NCBI GenBank assembly: GCA_013398015.1
Contig: VZRR01012420.1
Span: forward strand, 1,214,874-1,278,873
Origin: Oreocharis arfaki
Lineage: Eukaryota > Chordata > Aves > Passeriformes > Paramythiidae
Direction of reading: 5' to 3'
Length of the DNA: 64,000 nt
Shown: piece by piece, positions 14,234-26,853 of the stretch
Numbering within the stretch: position 1 is the first letter of the stretch
How the letters are laid out: every line of letters starts with the position of its first letter
Program-made: the position numbers and the translations under genes
The notes under the pieces: model-generated
Seen by the model: only the letters and a program-made list of their open reading frames with translations
Database searches by the model: none
Told to the model about the DNA's origin: nothing

Positions 14234-17200
14234 CTACTTGAGGTTGAATTGTATTTTCTCTGTGAATGCTTATGAGCAATTTTATATATGAAAGTGGCAA
14301 GAAGAAGTGGAAAGAAATGGACAGCAGAAGTTCCTTTCATTTTTCATTCATAAGCTGCTAAAAGTGTCTGTTTTCTTCATCTCAAGTCTAAAAAATGACA
14401 TCAGATGCCATATTTGAAGGACTCTGAGAAAATAAGGATATGAGCAGCCTGATCTAGAACAGAAGTCAAAGCAAAGTTCCCCACTGACCTTCTAGATTTT
14501 TTCATGTTTGAGCAATTTTTTTCTTTTTTTTTTAGGAATGAAAATTTCTATTTGACCTGTATTGTGGTGCTGCACCATAAAAAATTAAGATGATACACAA
14601 TATCTTCTATTATTCAGTATTACTCTAAAGATGCATCAAATGGAGTATGTTTTTCAGACATGGGCTGGTCTGTCTGCTGTTACTTATGCTGCAGTAAACT
14701 CTCTGGAGGATACATTATACAACTCAGAAACAGTTTGAAATAACACAGTCCCACTTGGTTCCTGGTAATCACATTGGAGATGCACTTTGCACCATCCTAG
14801 GCACAGAATGTCTTGTATTATTCAGATATATCTTTTTAGTCTCTGTTTTCTTTCAAGTGCACAAAACACAGGAGTAGGTCATGAAAAGTTCAGATTTTGG
14901 TGAGCCAGCATTTGTGATTATGGTTCTAGCCTATGTGTTGGCTCATAGTAAAAGGAATGTATCCATATATATACCTAGACCATAGGCCTGACTGCTCCAG
15001 ATTTATCCTTTCTTTTCCAGGTTGGAGGAAGGAAAGGTGGAGCAGAACAGAACCCAGCCTTCAGACATAAAATCCTAGAAAGTTCTGTTTGGTCTTTTCC
15101 TTTTTCATTAAATTGTAGATACCTTTATTTACAAAATGACTCTATCTCCTATTCTCAATCCAAACAGACTTTTACATTTGATACCATGTAAGTGTGATAA
15201 AGGTAAAAATATTCTCCAGAATGATGTGTGGGTTAAAGATGTGCCTGTTAGCAGCAGTGTAATACCAATAATTTGCTTCGGCTATCGAGATAGATGCTTC
15301 AGAGAATAAGTATGTCTCCTTCTGTCCCAGCAATAATTTATTGAAGATCTATATTTAGAACCATATCTAGTAAATGTCTTGGAGAGGGCTGCAGAAGTAC
15401 AGCTGCTCCAATCATAGTCTGTATAATTTTTATTACCGGGATCTAATAGTAAGACCTGCAGTGCATGGCTGCAGTTCTTTGAGCTTCAGGGCAGACTTCT
15501 GCAGTTCAAAAATTAAGTGATCTAAGCTGCCTAACAGTTCTTTGGATTTAATCGCTCAGAAGAACATTGGGATTTTTTTATATATGATGTCTTGAATATT
15601 GTACTATTTTTTCCTTTACATGTGTTCTCTGTCAAGCAGGTAAAGTTAAGATTTCATCTCTCTCACTGGTTCACTGTAAACATTAGCTAAGTGAAGAGCT
15701 GGAAGTATTTAATTATTGTGATAATATAAGGCCATTATATCCCATTGATTGTAGGTAACTGGCTCTAGGGAATGCACTGTCTAAACATCTGAAGTGCTTT
15801 CCAGATATTAATTATTGCCACATCTCCAATTGAAGGTAGGGAAATTAAGGCAAGGAACAGCGAGCACTGGCACTTTCAAACACCACAAATCCCAGTGTAG
15901 ACACTGAAATCCTCACTGAAATTTTCCAACTGATTGCAGCATTTTGCTCTTTCCAAGCTTGCTGGAAATCTGCTGGGGAAATACAGAGGTGTTCAGAGGA
16001 TCTGAACGAGGGCTTTTGGTTTGGCCAAGTCATCCTCGCCTTCAGCTTTCCATCAGCTGTGTTAGTGCAGAGCTCCTGCTGGTTAATGCAGCTTGTGCCT
16101 GGGTGATCTAAGGGCAAATTTTGGAATATGGGGGCCAAAACAGGCTTGCTCCCTGTTGTGCTGTGAGCTGCTGCAGTGAGACCTGGAAATTCCCAATTCA
16201 GCTTCCCACATCTCCTACCCTTCCCAGTGGGACATCTTTCAGTGTCCAATAGCACCAAGTCACAGTTCTGGTCCAGCACAGCCCTGTCACAGACAGAAAT
16301 GCTGAAAGGCAGCTGAGGGAGTGGGGAGGAACGTGGGCTTCCCTCCAACATCCACAAATTGCAACGTTGTGTTAATGCATTTAAATTAATGCTCTTGTAG
16401 CTTCCTGGTGAGGACAAAAATATCTTGTGGTGGAGGCACTTTCCCTTTTAGTGATGCCTCCAAAGATTAAGGTCTTGACAGTCTCAAAGAATTAATTCTC
16501 TTTTTGAGCAGAAAGGTCAGCTACAGGTGAAGGAGCTGCACTGAGAATAGCTTTAAACTGCTCTGTCCCTGGCCTCCATGATGAATTGCTGGGAGCTCTT
16601 TCTCCAAGCCTGGATATATTTAGACTTTCTTTTATAGATCATTCTTCTAAGGGCAGACTGATTGGGCTAAGATAGGAGCAGATCAGTTGTAATTCAGCCT
16701 GGAGATAGATAGTGATCTGGCAAAATGGATGCCAGATCTCTCATCTGCATCTCTTCCTCTGAGCTCTTCTTTTTATTCACTTGCTGGCTTCTGTGCTGAA
16801 CTCTGAGAAATTCACAAGGGCCACCAGGACTCTAAGGAACAAGTACCCAGGAGGACATTTAAATACATTTATATCTCTTGAATTGGTGAGATTCAAACTG
16901 CAAGAGGATGCTGAACTGGAAGATTCTGCTAGCAATAGCAAAGTCTTGGGATGAACTCTGGACCTTGCACCAAAACCTCTGCCATGCAAGGGACAATAAT
17001 TTCTAAGACTTCACATTGTGGCATTAAGAGAAAGTGTAAACATTTTGTTTGAACCTGCTTTTTTCCCTTATGAAATTGTGAAAGTAGGTTTGCAGTGTTC
17101 TTCTGAAACTACAGGAAGGTGCCTGAACACTGCTCCAGGAAAGTGTCCCCACTAGGATCAAACATCAGGAATGGTAAGTCCCCACGGCAGAAAACAGTGA

Positions 17201-18146
17201 CCATCAGATCCCCCAGTGTCTTAACTTGTCTTATATGTTCTGCAAACAGAAAAATGATGTCTTTCTACCTTAATAGAGCAACAGCCAGCTTAGGTAACCA
17301 AAATCTATGGCTGCAGCTAAGTTAAAAGTAGTTTCTCTGCAGCCAATCTAAATTTCTTGTGCACTAGGGAGGAAGGCACAGCACCCTGAACTTCCTCTGC
17401 TGGAGCAATACCCCTCAGCCACCATCAAGTCTTTTCTGGGTGGAGTTCGGGGTGTCTGAGGCTGTTGCAATGGTACAACTACACACGCTACACAGACTAC
17501 AAATACAGGAAGAAAGATGCCACACTGGAAAGGAACAAAAACTGGGTTCTGGCTGCTGTCAGGTTGCTGGATGCAGAGAAATGCCATAAAAACCAGCTAT
17601 TGCAAATCCAGCTCCCTTAAAGAACCACATGCAGCTTCAACAGTACTGCAAGCAACCTTAAGGCTCACAAAGGACAGTGGGAGCAATCTGTTTCTGTCTG
17701 TTCAAAATGCTGCATTTTGGCTTTGGCCATGTTTCTAATTTTATTACTACTGGTTTAAACCTCTAAAATAGAGCTTTGAACTGGTAAAACGCATACTTCA
17801 AACCTATCTTCAAAAAAAAAGCTTTTGACTCTGTCTAAGCTTCTGCAAAATAGGTTAAAACCCTTCACTCAGGTTTTTTTTTTTGTTTTTCCTATTAACA
17901 TATTTTGAGTTTGAAAAAAAAAAAAAATCCCTTCAACTCAGCCTAAAGTCCCACCAGGAATTCAAGAGTTTGAAACCATTCACCTCACAATGCTTTTGTT
18001 CTCATAGCTTGCTAGAAACATCTACCAAAGACTTCAACATCCTAGAGTACCTGGATATCACAAACGATCTTCTGCCTAACAAAGAAGATCAAGCTGTAAT
18101 TAAGCTTGAGTGCTCCTCAGTTTGATTTCAGTATCCAAGAAAACAA
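14234..18146. other. 5' flanking non-coding DNA, no gene seen
   Basis: About 3.9 kb with no recognised exon. A 190-codon minus-strand frame at 15845-16417 is among the longest uninterrupted frames outside the CpG island, but its translation shows no domain, signal peptide or compositional feature I recognise, so I leave it as a chance frame. A run of 14 A lies at 17914-17927. Confidence 0.5.
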
Positions 18147-18280
18147 CCACAGAATCACAGAATTATAGAATGGTTTGTGCTGGAAAGGACCTTAAAATCA
18201 TCCAGGTCCAACCCGCTGCCATAGGAAGGTGAACTTTCCACTAGACCAGGTTGCTCAGAGCCCCATCCAACGTCCAGCCA
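18147..18280 (-). mobile_element. CR1 LINE 3' fragment (minus strand)
   Basis: Reverse-complement CR1 tail. The plus strand begins CACAGAATCACAGAATTATA, then GGAAAGGACCTTAAAATC, TCCAACCCGCTGCCATAGG, and CACTAGACCAGGTTGC(T)CAGAGCCCCATCC. The terminal short repeats are at the left edge. The fragment is truncated after about 135 bp. Confidence 0.92.
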
Positions 18281-20974
18281 CAGTCACAGCCCAGCATTTA
18301 CTGCTGTGAAAATGGGATGGGACAGCAAGATGAACATAGAGCCATTCATGGAAGAAATATTTTGTCTTTTCATCATAAAGTGAGAGAATAGAACTGATGT
18401 TTATCTTGGGAGCCCAGGAGGTTATGACACCCTCTTTAAAAAGGTGAAACATTACAACAGTGAGTGTGAGTTCAGGCTGCCTGAAGATTCAGACAAACAT
18501 GTGGCCTCGTTACTGAACCTCAGTTAAAAATGTACCAAATCTTCCCAGTTTACAGGGTCACAGATCAGCAAACAGACGTTTGACTGACTAGGAACAGCCT
18601 GTTCGGTCCCAGCCGCTCCCTGCTGCTGCCCTGGCTGCCCACACGTGTCCTTGGCGTCCACCCCAAGGAGAAAGTACTGCCGTGGTTTAAACCTCCCTGA
18701 AGCTCTGAGCATGAGGAACTGCTTGGATGCTGAAACCTTGAATAATTGTTTGCTCAGCCTTTTAACAACTTCTTGCCAAACTTTTCCATTTTGTTGTTTT
18801 TATTTTGTTAAACTGAAATAGAATGAGCTTTCAAACTATTTTTAGTGAGCAAAAAACTTGTTTCCCAAGGAAAAAAAACTTCTCCAAACACTTGTTTCCA
18901 AGAAAGAATAATAATAAAAAGAAAGAGCTTAGCTTAGCACATATTAATAAAAAAAATGGTTTATCTTTTTTTAATCAGGTCATCCATTCAAAAGAAAACT
19001 CAGAATCTTTAACTTATTGCCGAAGAATTTCCATGGGTTTATGCTCCTGTCAAAGTTTTCAGGTTTCATACCACTATTCTCCTATTTGGGATGTGTCCGT
19101 TCCTCAGTCAGCCCTGAACTAAATTACTGATGAAATAAATGACAGCAACTTTGGGCACTGAAAGGAACCATCTGGTGGAGATGGGACTAACAGATGTGCT
19201 TTCACTGTCGGTGCCTCAGTCCACACACTTCAGAATGGCACTGACATACACCTCCTTGCTCACCTGCTTATTAATAACGTAGCATGCCTGCTCTTGCAGT
19301 GCTGAGGGATCCCATTCATCATGCCAGGCCCTGCACAGTACCAGACGTTGTAGTCCCAAAGCACTAAAGCCCTGATGCTCCAGCGAACTCTGCGCACTGG
19401 CCTCAGAAGAAAATGAAGCACTGTACCAAATCCTCAGGAGCTGAGACAAACAACGGCTCCCTGAACGGTACAAGGAGTAATATTGATCACAGCCACACAG
19501 GGAATAGGTAATAGCAGCAAAAGCAAGCAAGATCTTTTAAGTACTACACCTACATATTAATTTCCAATTCAACTCTCCTCGTGAACAGATGAGAGAAAAT
19601 CCTACTCCTTCCCACTCTGTCTTCTAGACAAAGTCTCTGCTCACAGTTTCGTTTGGATTTTTCATTATGAAATCAAGCCAAGCAATAACATGATTTAAGG
19701 AGCACATCCATGTTGTCACTGCTCAGGTATCCTGGACTCATCTAGCCCCACATTTCCAATGGTCCAGCAAGGTTGACTTTGATAGGTAGGCAGAGAGAGG
19801 GTTGTTCCAAGGCAGAGCCTTGTGACTGTGTTCTCATGGCTAATTCCTAACCAGACCTTTGGAGGAACAGGAAAGATAATGGTAGTAGAAAAATGCTGCT
19901 CTGATAGTGCAGGGTCCCACATCATTCAAGGTAGGAGGAGTGGACATTTGTTCTCCAGAAAAGTGGAAAAAATATTTAATTTGGTAGATTCACAGTGCAT
20001 CCCTCACTCACTAAGCTGCAGGAATTATGTGATACCTGGGAGCTGCCACAAGGTTACAGCCACACCACAGTTTTTTACCTGAAGTCGACTTTGGTACTGT
20101 GCAGGATCATCAACATTCATCTTTGTGCAATAAAATGCAGTTTCCTACAACTGATTATGAACCCTTCCCCTTTTGAACAATAGCACACAGAAGGTGTAAA
20201 ATTGTGAAATAGAAAGACAGCATTTGAGAACAACAGAAGCTGAAGATTTGAGAGCATCATTCAAAGGGAACTTGTGTATTAGGGTGGGTTTGTTCAGCTG
20301 CAAACCAAGAGAAAAAAATGTTGTGAGCTCCTGGTACTGCACAGCTGACTGCTGCTTTCAGCATGAAGAGACTGCATGGGCTGGAGAGCTGTGCCTGCCT
20401 GTGCAGGAAAATGTCCATCTTGAGACAAACCACCTGAAAACTGGGATTTGTGTGGTGTGGGCTTCAGAGGATTTGCTGATCCTTCAGAGCTGCAGCATTC
20501 ACAAAGCCCTGGAGGAGCTGCTTGTCACAGACTGCTTCCGATGGGAGAGGGAAGTGTCATCTTGGAGATGAGTGGGCAAGGAAAAGGAGGCTGGAAATAG
20601 ATTTTCAGTTTTATATTTGTGAAGACAGAAGTTGTCCTAAGACAGGGCAATTTCTTCCTCTCTTTGGGGAAGTGACAAGTGGCATCCTTGGAATGACTGG
20701 AAGGAAATTTTGCAGCTATCAAAGGCAGTGGAGAGAAGCTTTGCCTTTAGGATGTGTGCCAGCCCATGGGATGTTCTCCTCCCAAGGGCTGAATTTGAAA
20801 TGGGGATAGGATACCTATACAAACCAGAGCTGAGTTCCATGTGTGAAGGACTGATAGCTGTAAATCATAGTGCAGTTCTGGGCTAAATTCCTTGAAATTA
20901 AATATATGGCAGGTGCTTCAATCAATCCTTTGTGTAGCTGGGTGTTCAGAAGCAAGAAATGAGGTAATATTTAA
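18281..20974. other. 5' flanking non-coding DNA, no gene seen
   Basis: No repeat or exon recognised. Frames of up to 115 codons (20224-20571, plus) and 104 codons (19216-19530, minus) lack domains, and I consider them chance. Confidence 0.5.
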
Positions 20975-21129
20975 CTGGGGAGTCTCCAGCCTCGGAGATA
21001 CCCAAAAGCCATCTGGACATGATCCTGGGCGATGGGCTGCTGGTGGCCCTGCTGGAGGAGGAGGGGCAGACCAGGTGACCTCTAGCATCCTTTCCAGTCT
21101 CAATCAGTCCTTGATTCTGTGATTTTGTG
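20975..21129 (+). mobile_element. CR1 LINE 3' fragment (plus strand)
   Basis: Matches the recalled CR1 tail: GGGGAGTCTCCAGCCTCGGA, ATACCCAAAAGCCATCTGGA, a GCTGCTGGTGGCCCTGCTGG block, then CAGACCAGGTGACCTCTAGC, and the end TTGATTCTGTGATTTTGTGA. The expected TGGACTAGATGATCTC core is altered, so the copy is diverged. Its natural 3' end is near 21129. Confidence 0.9.
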
Positions 21130-24100
21130 AGTATCTGAAGACTGCTTCCTGCCCATCATAGAGAGCTCCAACTGAAGTTATCAGGACTCTCCTGGAGTCT
21201 CTTGAGTGCTGTAAAGCAGATTGTACCATGAGGGCCTGCCAGACACCATCACTATTTCAGTGAGTAGTGCTTCACACAACCAGCTACAGTCCCACCCAGG
21301 GCTGGTGGTGAAGTTGTACCAGTTATTCAATCATCCCCATATTTTACCACCAGTGATGGAGCCCAAGCCATACTAGCCCAAGAGAAACACAGTTCTGGCA
21401 CACAAGGCACTCGAAGTAAAGGCCTTTTCTGTCTTGCTTCACGAAAAGGGACCTGACTGAGGAATTTGCAGTGGATCTGTTTATAGAAATTTAAAACTGA
21501 TATTCAAAGGTTTCTGCCATATGTAGGCACCACACCTTCCTGTTTTCTACTTCAAATTGTGCCACATGGCTATTCCTATTCTGCAGAAAATTAGAAATAT
21601 TAGATAAATATTTCTAGAAAATACCTAAAAGAGGTGCTGGTTTGCTAAGCCTGGCTGCTTTCTTGTATGAAAATAGGCAGCATAAAGGAAACCAGTGGGT
21701 AAACGTCTTACAAGACACGTAGCAAGCATGACTTCTGCAGGCAAAAGGCAAAGCACTTCTTCTGAAGGCAAAGAAAGAATTTGATGGGAGCCCTTCGTAA
21801 AAGCAGTCACAGGCTGCACCTCTCAGTAACTCTCTAGTGACTGATGTTGAATCTGTAGCACGATCAGATTTCCGCTAATGAAGTTCCAATTGATTATTTT
21901 GATGCTAAGGGAAAATATCCAATTGAGAGAGCCACTTTCACATGGAGAGACTATATTATCTTAAGCACAATATGGAACCTTAAAAATTATCTGAAATGAA
22001 ATGGAGAAATCATTGGAATCAGTAATGATTTCAATACGTATTCCTCAGAGTTGCCATCTGTAGTGATAAGAGCTCAAATGTCTGGATTTGGGGTTGATTG
22101 TGTGATGTCCCAACACCTGGAAGGGAGACTCTCACCTTACTTTTATTCACTTATAGTCAGGAGCAGAAGTGAAAAATTCGAAGAGGCTCAGAAAAAGTCA
22201 TAAAACATGAGACTGAGTGAGAGAAAGCGAAAGACCTGTGAAGACCCAACTTTATCTGCTTGCTTTCCTTCCCTGAAGAATTTTTTCAGACAACCTTCTG
22301 ACTTTTAATGATTTAGTGCTGCCCTGCCTTGTGTGTTAAAGGGCCATGCCTGAAAGTGAATCGTGATAAGGTAGATTCAACCATGTGAAAGGGTTAAGCT
22401 CACTGGGTTGAGAAATAAAAAAATGTTTCAAATGAACAGTTTTTTCAGGAAAATCAAGGATTGGGATGGTCAGAGCTCAGTACAGCTTGAAACCCAAGGT
22501 TTGAAGGTACTGATACAACGTAAGAACCTTGCTGGCTGAAATCCCTCTTCCTGTCTCAAAAACAAGGACTGTGCAAAATGATGGGACAAGACTAAGGATG
22601 CACACATAGATTGTGATTGTGACAGGGATTCAGTAAGGGGAGTATGAGCGAATTATGGATGCTCTTTTGATTGGTTTTCAATGATCTTTTAATGGCATTA
22701 AGACAGTGTGAAGTTACAATATATTGATTTTCTTTTGCCCATGCAGTAATTTGCAGTGGTGGAGATTTATTTTCCCCTTGATGTTTTCCATGAAGCTGGC
22801 AGGCAGCAGGGCCAATGGCAGCTGGCAGTTGGTCTCCCATTCCTATGGATGCTCTTGTGCTCTGAGGATGTGAATGCCAGGGAACTCGATGTTTCGGGAG
22901 AGCAAAGCTGGCATGGGGGATTTCTGTGGCCTCATTTCCACACTGGCATGCAGGGATGTTTCTGCTAGGCCAAAGCTGCTGCTGTTGCAAACCAGGGAAC
23001 ACTTGCCCTACTAACTCTTGGACCAGGGGACCTGTCCTGGCAAGTCTTTCCCTCAAGTGAGCACTGTGAAGGTATTTTACAGTTGGAGTTTTATTTTGTT
23101 GGTTGTTCTTTCTTCTTTTAATGAATTTTACCCACTTTGGGAGCAGCAGCACCAGCCCTACAGTTATTTTGACTCTGAACACACAGCTAATATAGGCTCG
23201 GGCTTCCACTGCACAGAAAATAGCTTGGGGCAGCAGCTACTTTTCATTAGGTTTACATGCAGTCTGGGGAAGGAAGAGCTGCCTGTCATAACTATCTTTT
23301 ATTTTCCTGCACATTTCATGGACATCCCAGTCTTCCACCAGCAGATTTAGGATCGGACACTGATTTCAGTCTCCCCAACATGGTTGTTGTGTGCCTGACC
23401 GGGTTTCATGAAGTTCATGCAATGATCTGGATGCCAGTGTGACATTTTCATCAGTTTGACCACCTGCAGATCACAGACCATAACTTCAAGTTAAACTAAG
23501 CCATAGCTTTTAAAAATAAAGATCGAACCTGAAACTCTAACTTAAGACCAAGTCTGAGGGTGTTTCATGCTTGACTCGTCTGTTTTGTCTTGTTCCAACT
23601 AGTTGTTCTGGTTTTTTGGGTTACACTTCGTGTTGGTTTAAATGACAGCTTAGATTCCTTCAATGACAATCCCTAAGAAACAAGCCCTTAAAAAGAGTTT
23701 GACATGTAGCTGTAAGGAAGAATGAGGACATGGATGTACAAACAGGAAATGTTGCTGAACACAAAAGTCACAGTACAAGATTCAGGCTGGATGTTTGAAC
23801 AACGTAGCTGTGAGAGCACAGTCTGTGTCTGGGTTAGCAACCCCATAAATCAGCCCCCATGGGACTTCAGGTCTCTTTTAAAGCCAGGCTGCTCCTGCTG
23901 CCTGAATTATCTGGGATAACAGTCCTGTACTTGCAGTTTCTTATTTGGAATTCAGCAGTAGGGGCTCCCAGAGCATGCTCAGTCACACTGGTAGATTTTG
24001 TGGGCATCCAAGAAGTAAGTTTTAAAACAATAATTAAAAGTGAGGTAGATTTGTGTGTGAATGGAGTCCTCCCCAAAGCTTTTGGAACTTCAGAGGAAAG

Positions 24101-26710
24101 AGCATGAGGATGCTTGATGGAGCTTATACCAAAGTGTTAGAGACCAGCTAAAAATGGGATTAGGTCATGTCATCCTAAGTGAGAAACTAGAAGCCTTGAA
24201 GTACTGCAAAAATTTTGCTTTATGAGATAGAGGAGCCAGAAGAAGGATAGAAAGAAAAGGGCAATAAAATTCAACATCAGTGCTTCACTGAAACTGGGAT
24301 CCCACTTATTTCTATGGTTATACAGCTTCACCCTTCATGCACTGGGTCTTGTTACACGTACAAGACTCCTGAGTCAAAGGGTCCTCAGACTTCAAACTTC
24401 TCATCCCAGGAAATGATCCCTGTGGTTCTGCTCTTCACCTTTCTCAAAGCATGTCCTACTAGAGCAGGACATGACATTTTAATGACGGTTTCACTCACAC
24501 TATAGACAGTGTTGCTTTCTGTTCCTGCTTCCTAGATAGCCTGACCATTTATTCAAGCAACAAGTCTCTGTTCCTCTGTCACTGAAGCTCATGAGCAGCT
24601 GTTTGTCCATTTTGGTCCTAAAGCCTTTTTCACAGTAACTGATTTTCTATGTGCACTTTCCTTCTAGATGTTCCAGCTGAATGTTTATGTGGCTCTACCA
24701 GAACACACTCCGCATGTTCGTGTGACGTTTACCAAGCGCTCCTGTGCTTTGTCATTCACAAAAATCCAGATGACCTATGAAAAAGCCAAGTTAAAGCCAT
24801 ATTATCTTGACCAACAGATATAATCCCGTTTCCCTCTGCTTTTAGGCTATAACCTCTTTTGATGGAACCAGTTTTCTGTTTGATGAGGGCCAGCGTAACC
24901 TACTGGGAGATGCTTATCAGTGGTCCCTCCGCACGTTCCTGTCAGAGCCTGTTACAGCCTCCTGGCTGCCAGCTCCAGCTCAGCAGAAGCACTTGCTTTT
25001 GATTACAGAGATCTCCAGTGTCAGCCAAGGAGGTGGATAGCAAACCTGAGCATGCGGGGTGCTGCCAGCAACACTTCATAAATAATAGTAATGGAGTGTA
25101 ATTGCTCATTAAGCCAAATCATAGCCTGGAGCCCTCCATCTGGCCAAACTCCCTCCGACATCAGCGGGAGCTTTGCCAGCAGGTGTGCAGTAGGGCTGGG
25201 GTCCCAAGCAGTGGCATCACCTATGAGCTGCTGTAGCACCACTATCTGGGGCTGATTCAGATCCCCTTGAAACTGTTGTGTGTCTTTGGATTGATATAGA
25301 AGACTTTAGCCAACGTCCCTTGCTTTACACTGCTCAGCCAGCATGGCTACATCTGCGTTGCAGCTATCCCAGATGGAATATGGAGGAGGAGAATTCCTGA
25401 CACTGAGCTGTGGGATTTTAATTTTAGAGAGGCGATGGAAACTCTTTCCTGTTGGGTCTCAAGTGGTGGCTTGTATGGGCGTGATTTGAGGCTTGAAAAT
25501 GTCTCAGAAGTCTGCAACTGAAAAACCCCAACACGCAATTGATACTGAAAAGTGTTGTGTCCCTGGTGTAAGTGCTATAAAAGCCAAACAAGCAGGTGTG
25601 CCTGCCTATCAATCACCTATTGCTATCTGACATTGGTGCAACCCTTTGCAAGTGAAAATAATTTACCGCCTCCCCCCATGAAAGTTATTTACCATCTCCA
25701 TTTCGATTTGAACGTTTACTGTTGTGGTTCAAAGCTGTGATGGATTGGTTAGCTATAAATTGTCTTTCCTCTCCCCTTCTCCTCCCACCTCTTCCTAATG
25801 TAACACCGGGATGAAGGTTAAGGCATAGGGTGTTATCTGAAGCAAGTGCTCCATTCTCAGTACCCCATACATCCTCGCTAATGCTTATGGCTCCCCTGTG
25901 GCATTGGGAAGTGTAATCGCTATTGTACTGAGGTAGAACAGGAGCTGGAGAGAGATAAATGGCCTAGTTATCAAAACTTCCTAGCCTCCCACAGCCCTCC
26001 TTGGGAATACAGCTATAAATGACATTCAAATGATGCTGATAGATGTTAGCTGAGCAGGCAGCAGAACGTGTGCGGTCCCAGAGCTGCGCCCGGGCCAGCC
26101 CCTTCTTGCTGATAATGTCAGGAGACCTCAGCATCCTGACACTGGCTGCTGACACTGGAGGCATGTGCATGAGATACCACTGTCTGCTCTCATCTGCTTG
26201 TAGACAAATCCCTGGGGGTTGCAAAGGTTCAAAATCAGATGGTGACTGAGACACATTAATGCTGGAGCATGCAGAGCTGAAGGAAGCAGTGTTTTTTTTC
26301 TTCTCTGGCACAGAATGTGCTCAATTTAGACCCTCAGAGGGTGAAATACGGGAGAGAAAACAGCCTTTCTTCCACTCAGCTCTGCAATGACACAAGTGTC
26401 ATTTTTGAGTGACCTGGGATAGTCTAGTCCAAAGAAGAATGGCCTGTGGTGGGTCCAGAAATCACCTCCAGTAGCACCCTTTGCATCTTTTGTCCTTCCT
26501 GGTGTGTGAAACAGGGGAAGGACTGCTCAGATCATAAATCCCTCAGGAATGGAACAGGAGCAGATAGAGTAGGTGGCAAATCTGCTTCTCTTATGAGTCT
26601 GGAAGGGCTCTTGGGTGTTTTGGCATCTCTTCAGGAGATACCAGGAAAACTCCCCCATCTGGAGGAGGAGAACCTCCCATGAAAACAACCAGCAATCTGT
26701 AAGGCTTTGT
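21130..26710. other. Proximal 5' flank of KCNQ3, no gene seen
   Basis: About 5.6 kb with no recognised exon. A 205-codon minus-strand frame at 22592-23209 is long for random sequence but has no domain or signal that I recognise. A possible ancient SINE-like relic at 25112-25202 is listed separately. Any distal promoter elements of KCNQ3 would lie here, but I cannot assign them from sequence alone. Confidence 0.5.
25112..25202. repeat. Possible ancient amniote SINE-like relic
   Basis: The string GCCAAATCATAG, then GGCCAAACTCCCTCCGACAT and CAGCGGGAGCTTTGCC resembles the old repeat motif GGCCAAATCCTG...AAACTCCCATTGACTTCAGTGGGAGCTTTGCC, which is widespread in turtle, crocodile and bird genomes (MIR/AmnSINE-type families). 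The family name is from memory. The match is partial and imperfect, so this is a tentative call. Confidence 0.4.
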
Positions 26711-26853
26711 ATTTTATTTTATTTTATTTTATTTTATTTTATTTTATTTTATTTTATTTTATTTTATTTTATTTTATTTTATTTTATTTTTCATTTCCTA
26801 ATTTATTTTATTTTATCCTTTATTAAATTTTATTGAATTTTATTTTATTTTTA
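26711..26853. repeat. (ATTTT)n pentanucleotide microsatellite
   Basis: Positions 26711-26790 are sixteen perfect ATTTT units (80 bp). An imperfect extension of TTTAT/ATTTTATT units continues to about 26853, after an interruption reading TTTTTCATTTCC. On the KCNQ3 sense strand the unit is TTTTA. It lies about 0.25-0.4 kb upstream of the CpG island. The phenylalanine-isoleucine-leucine-tyrosine frame it encodes is an artefact of the repeat. Confidence 0.97.

Noticed and set aside
26615..26836. Frame encoding repeated ILFYF residues
   Set aside because: Direct translation of the (ATTTT)n microsatellite, not a protein.
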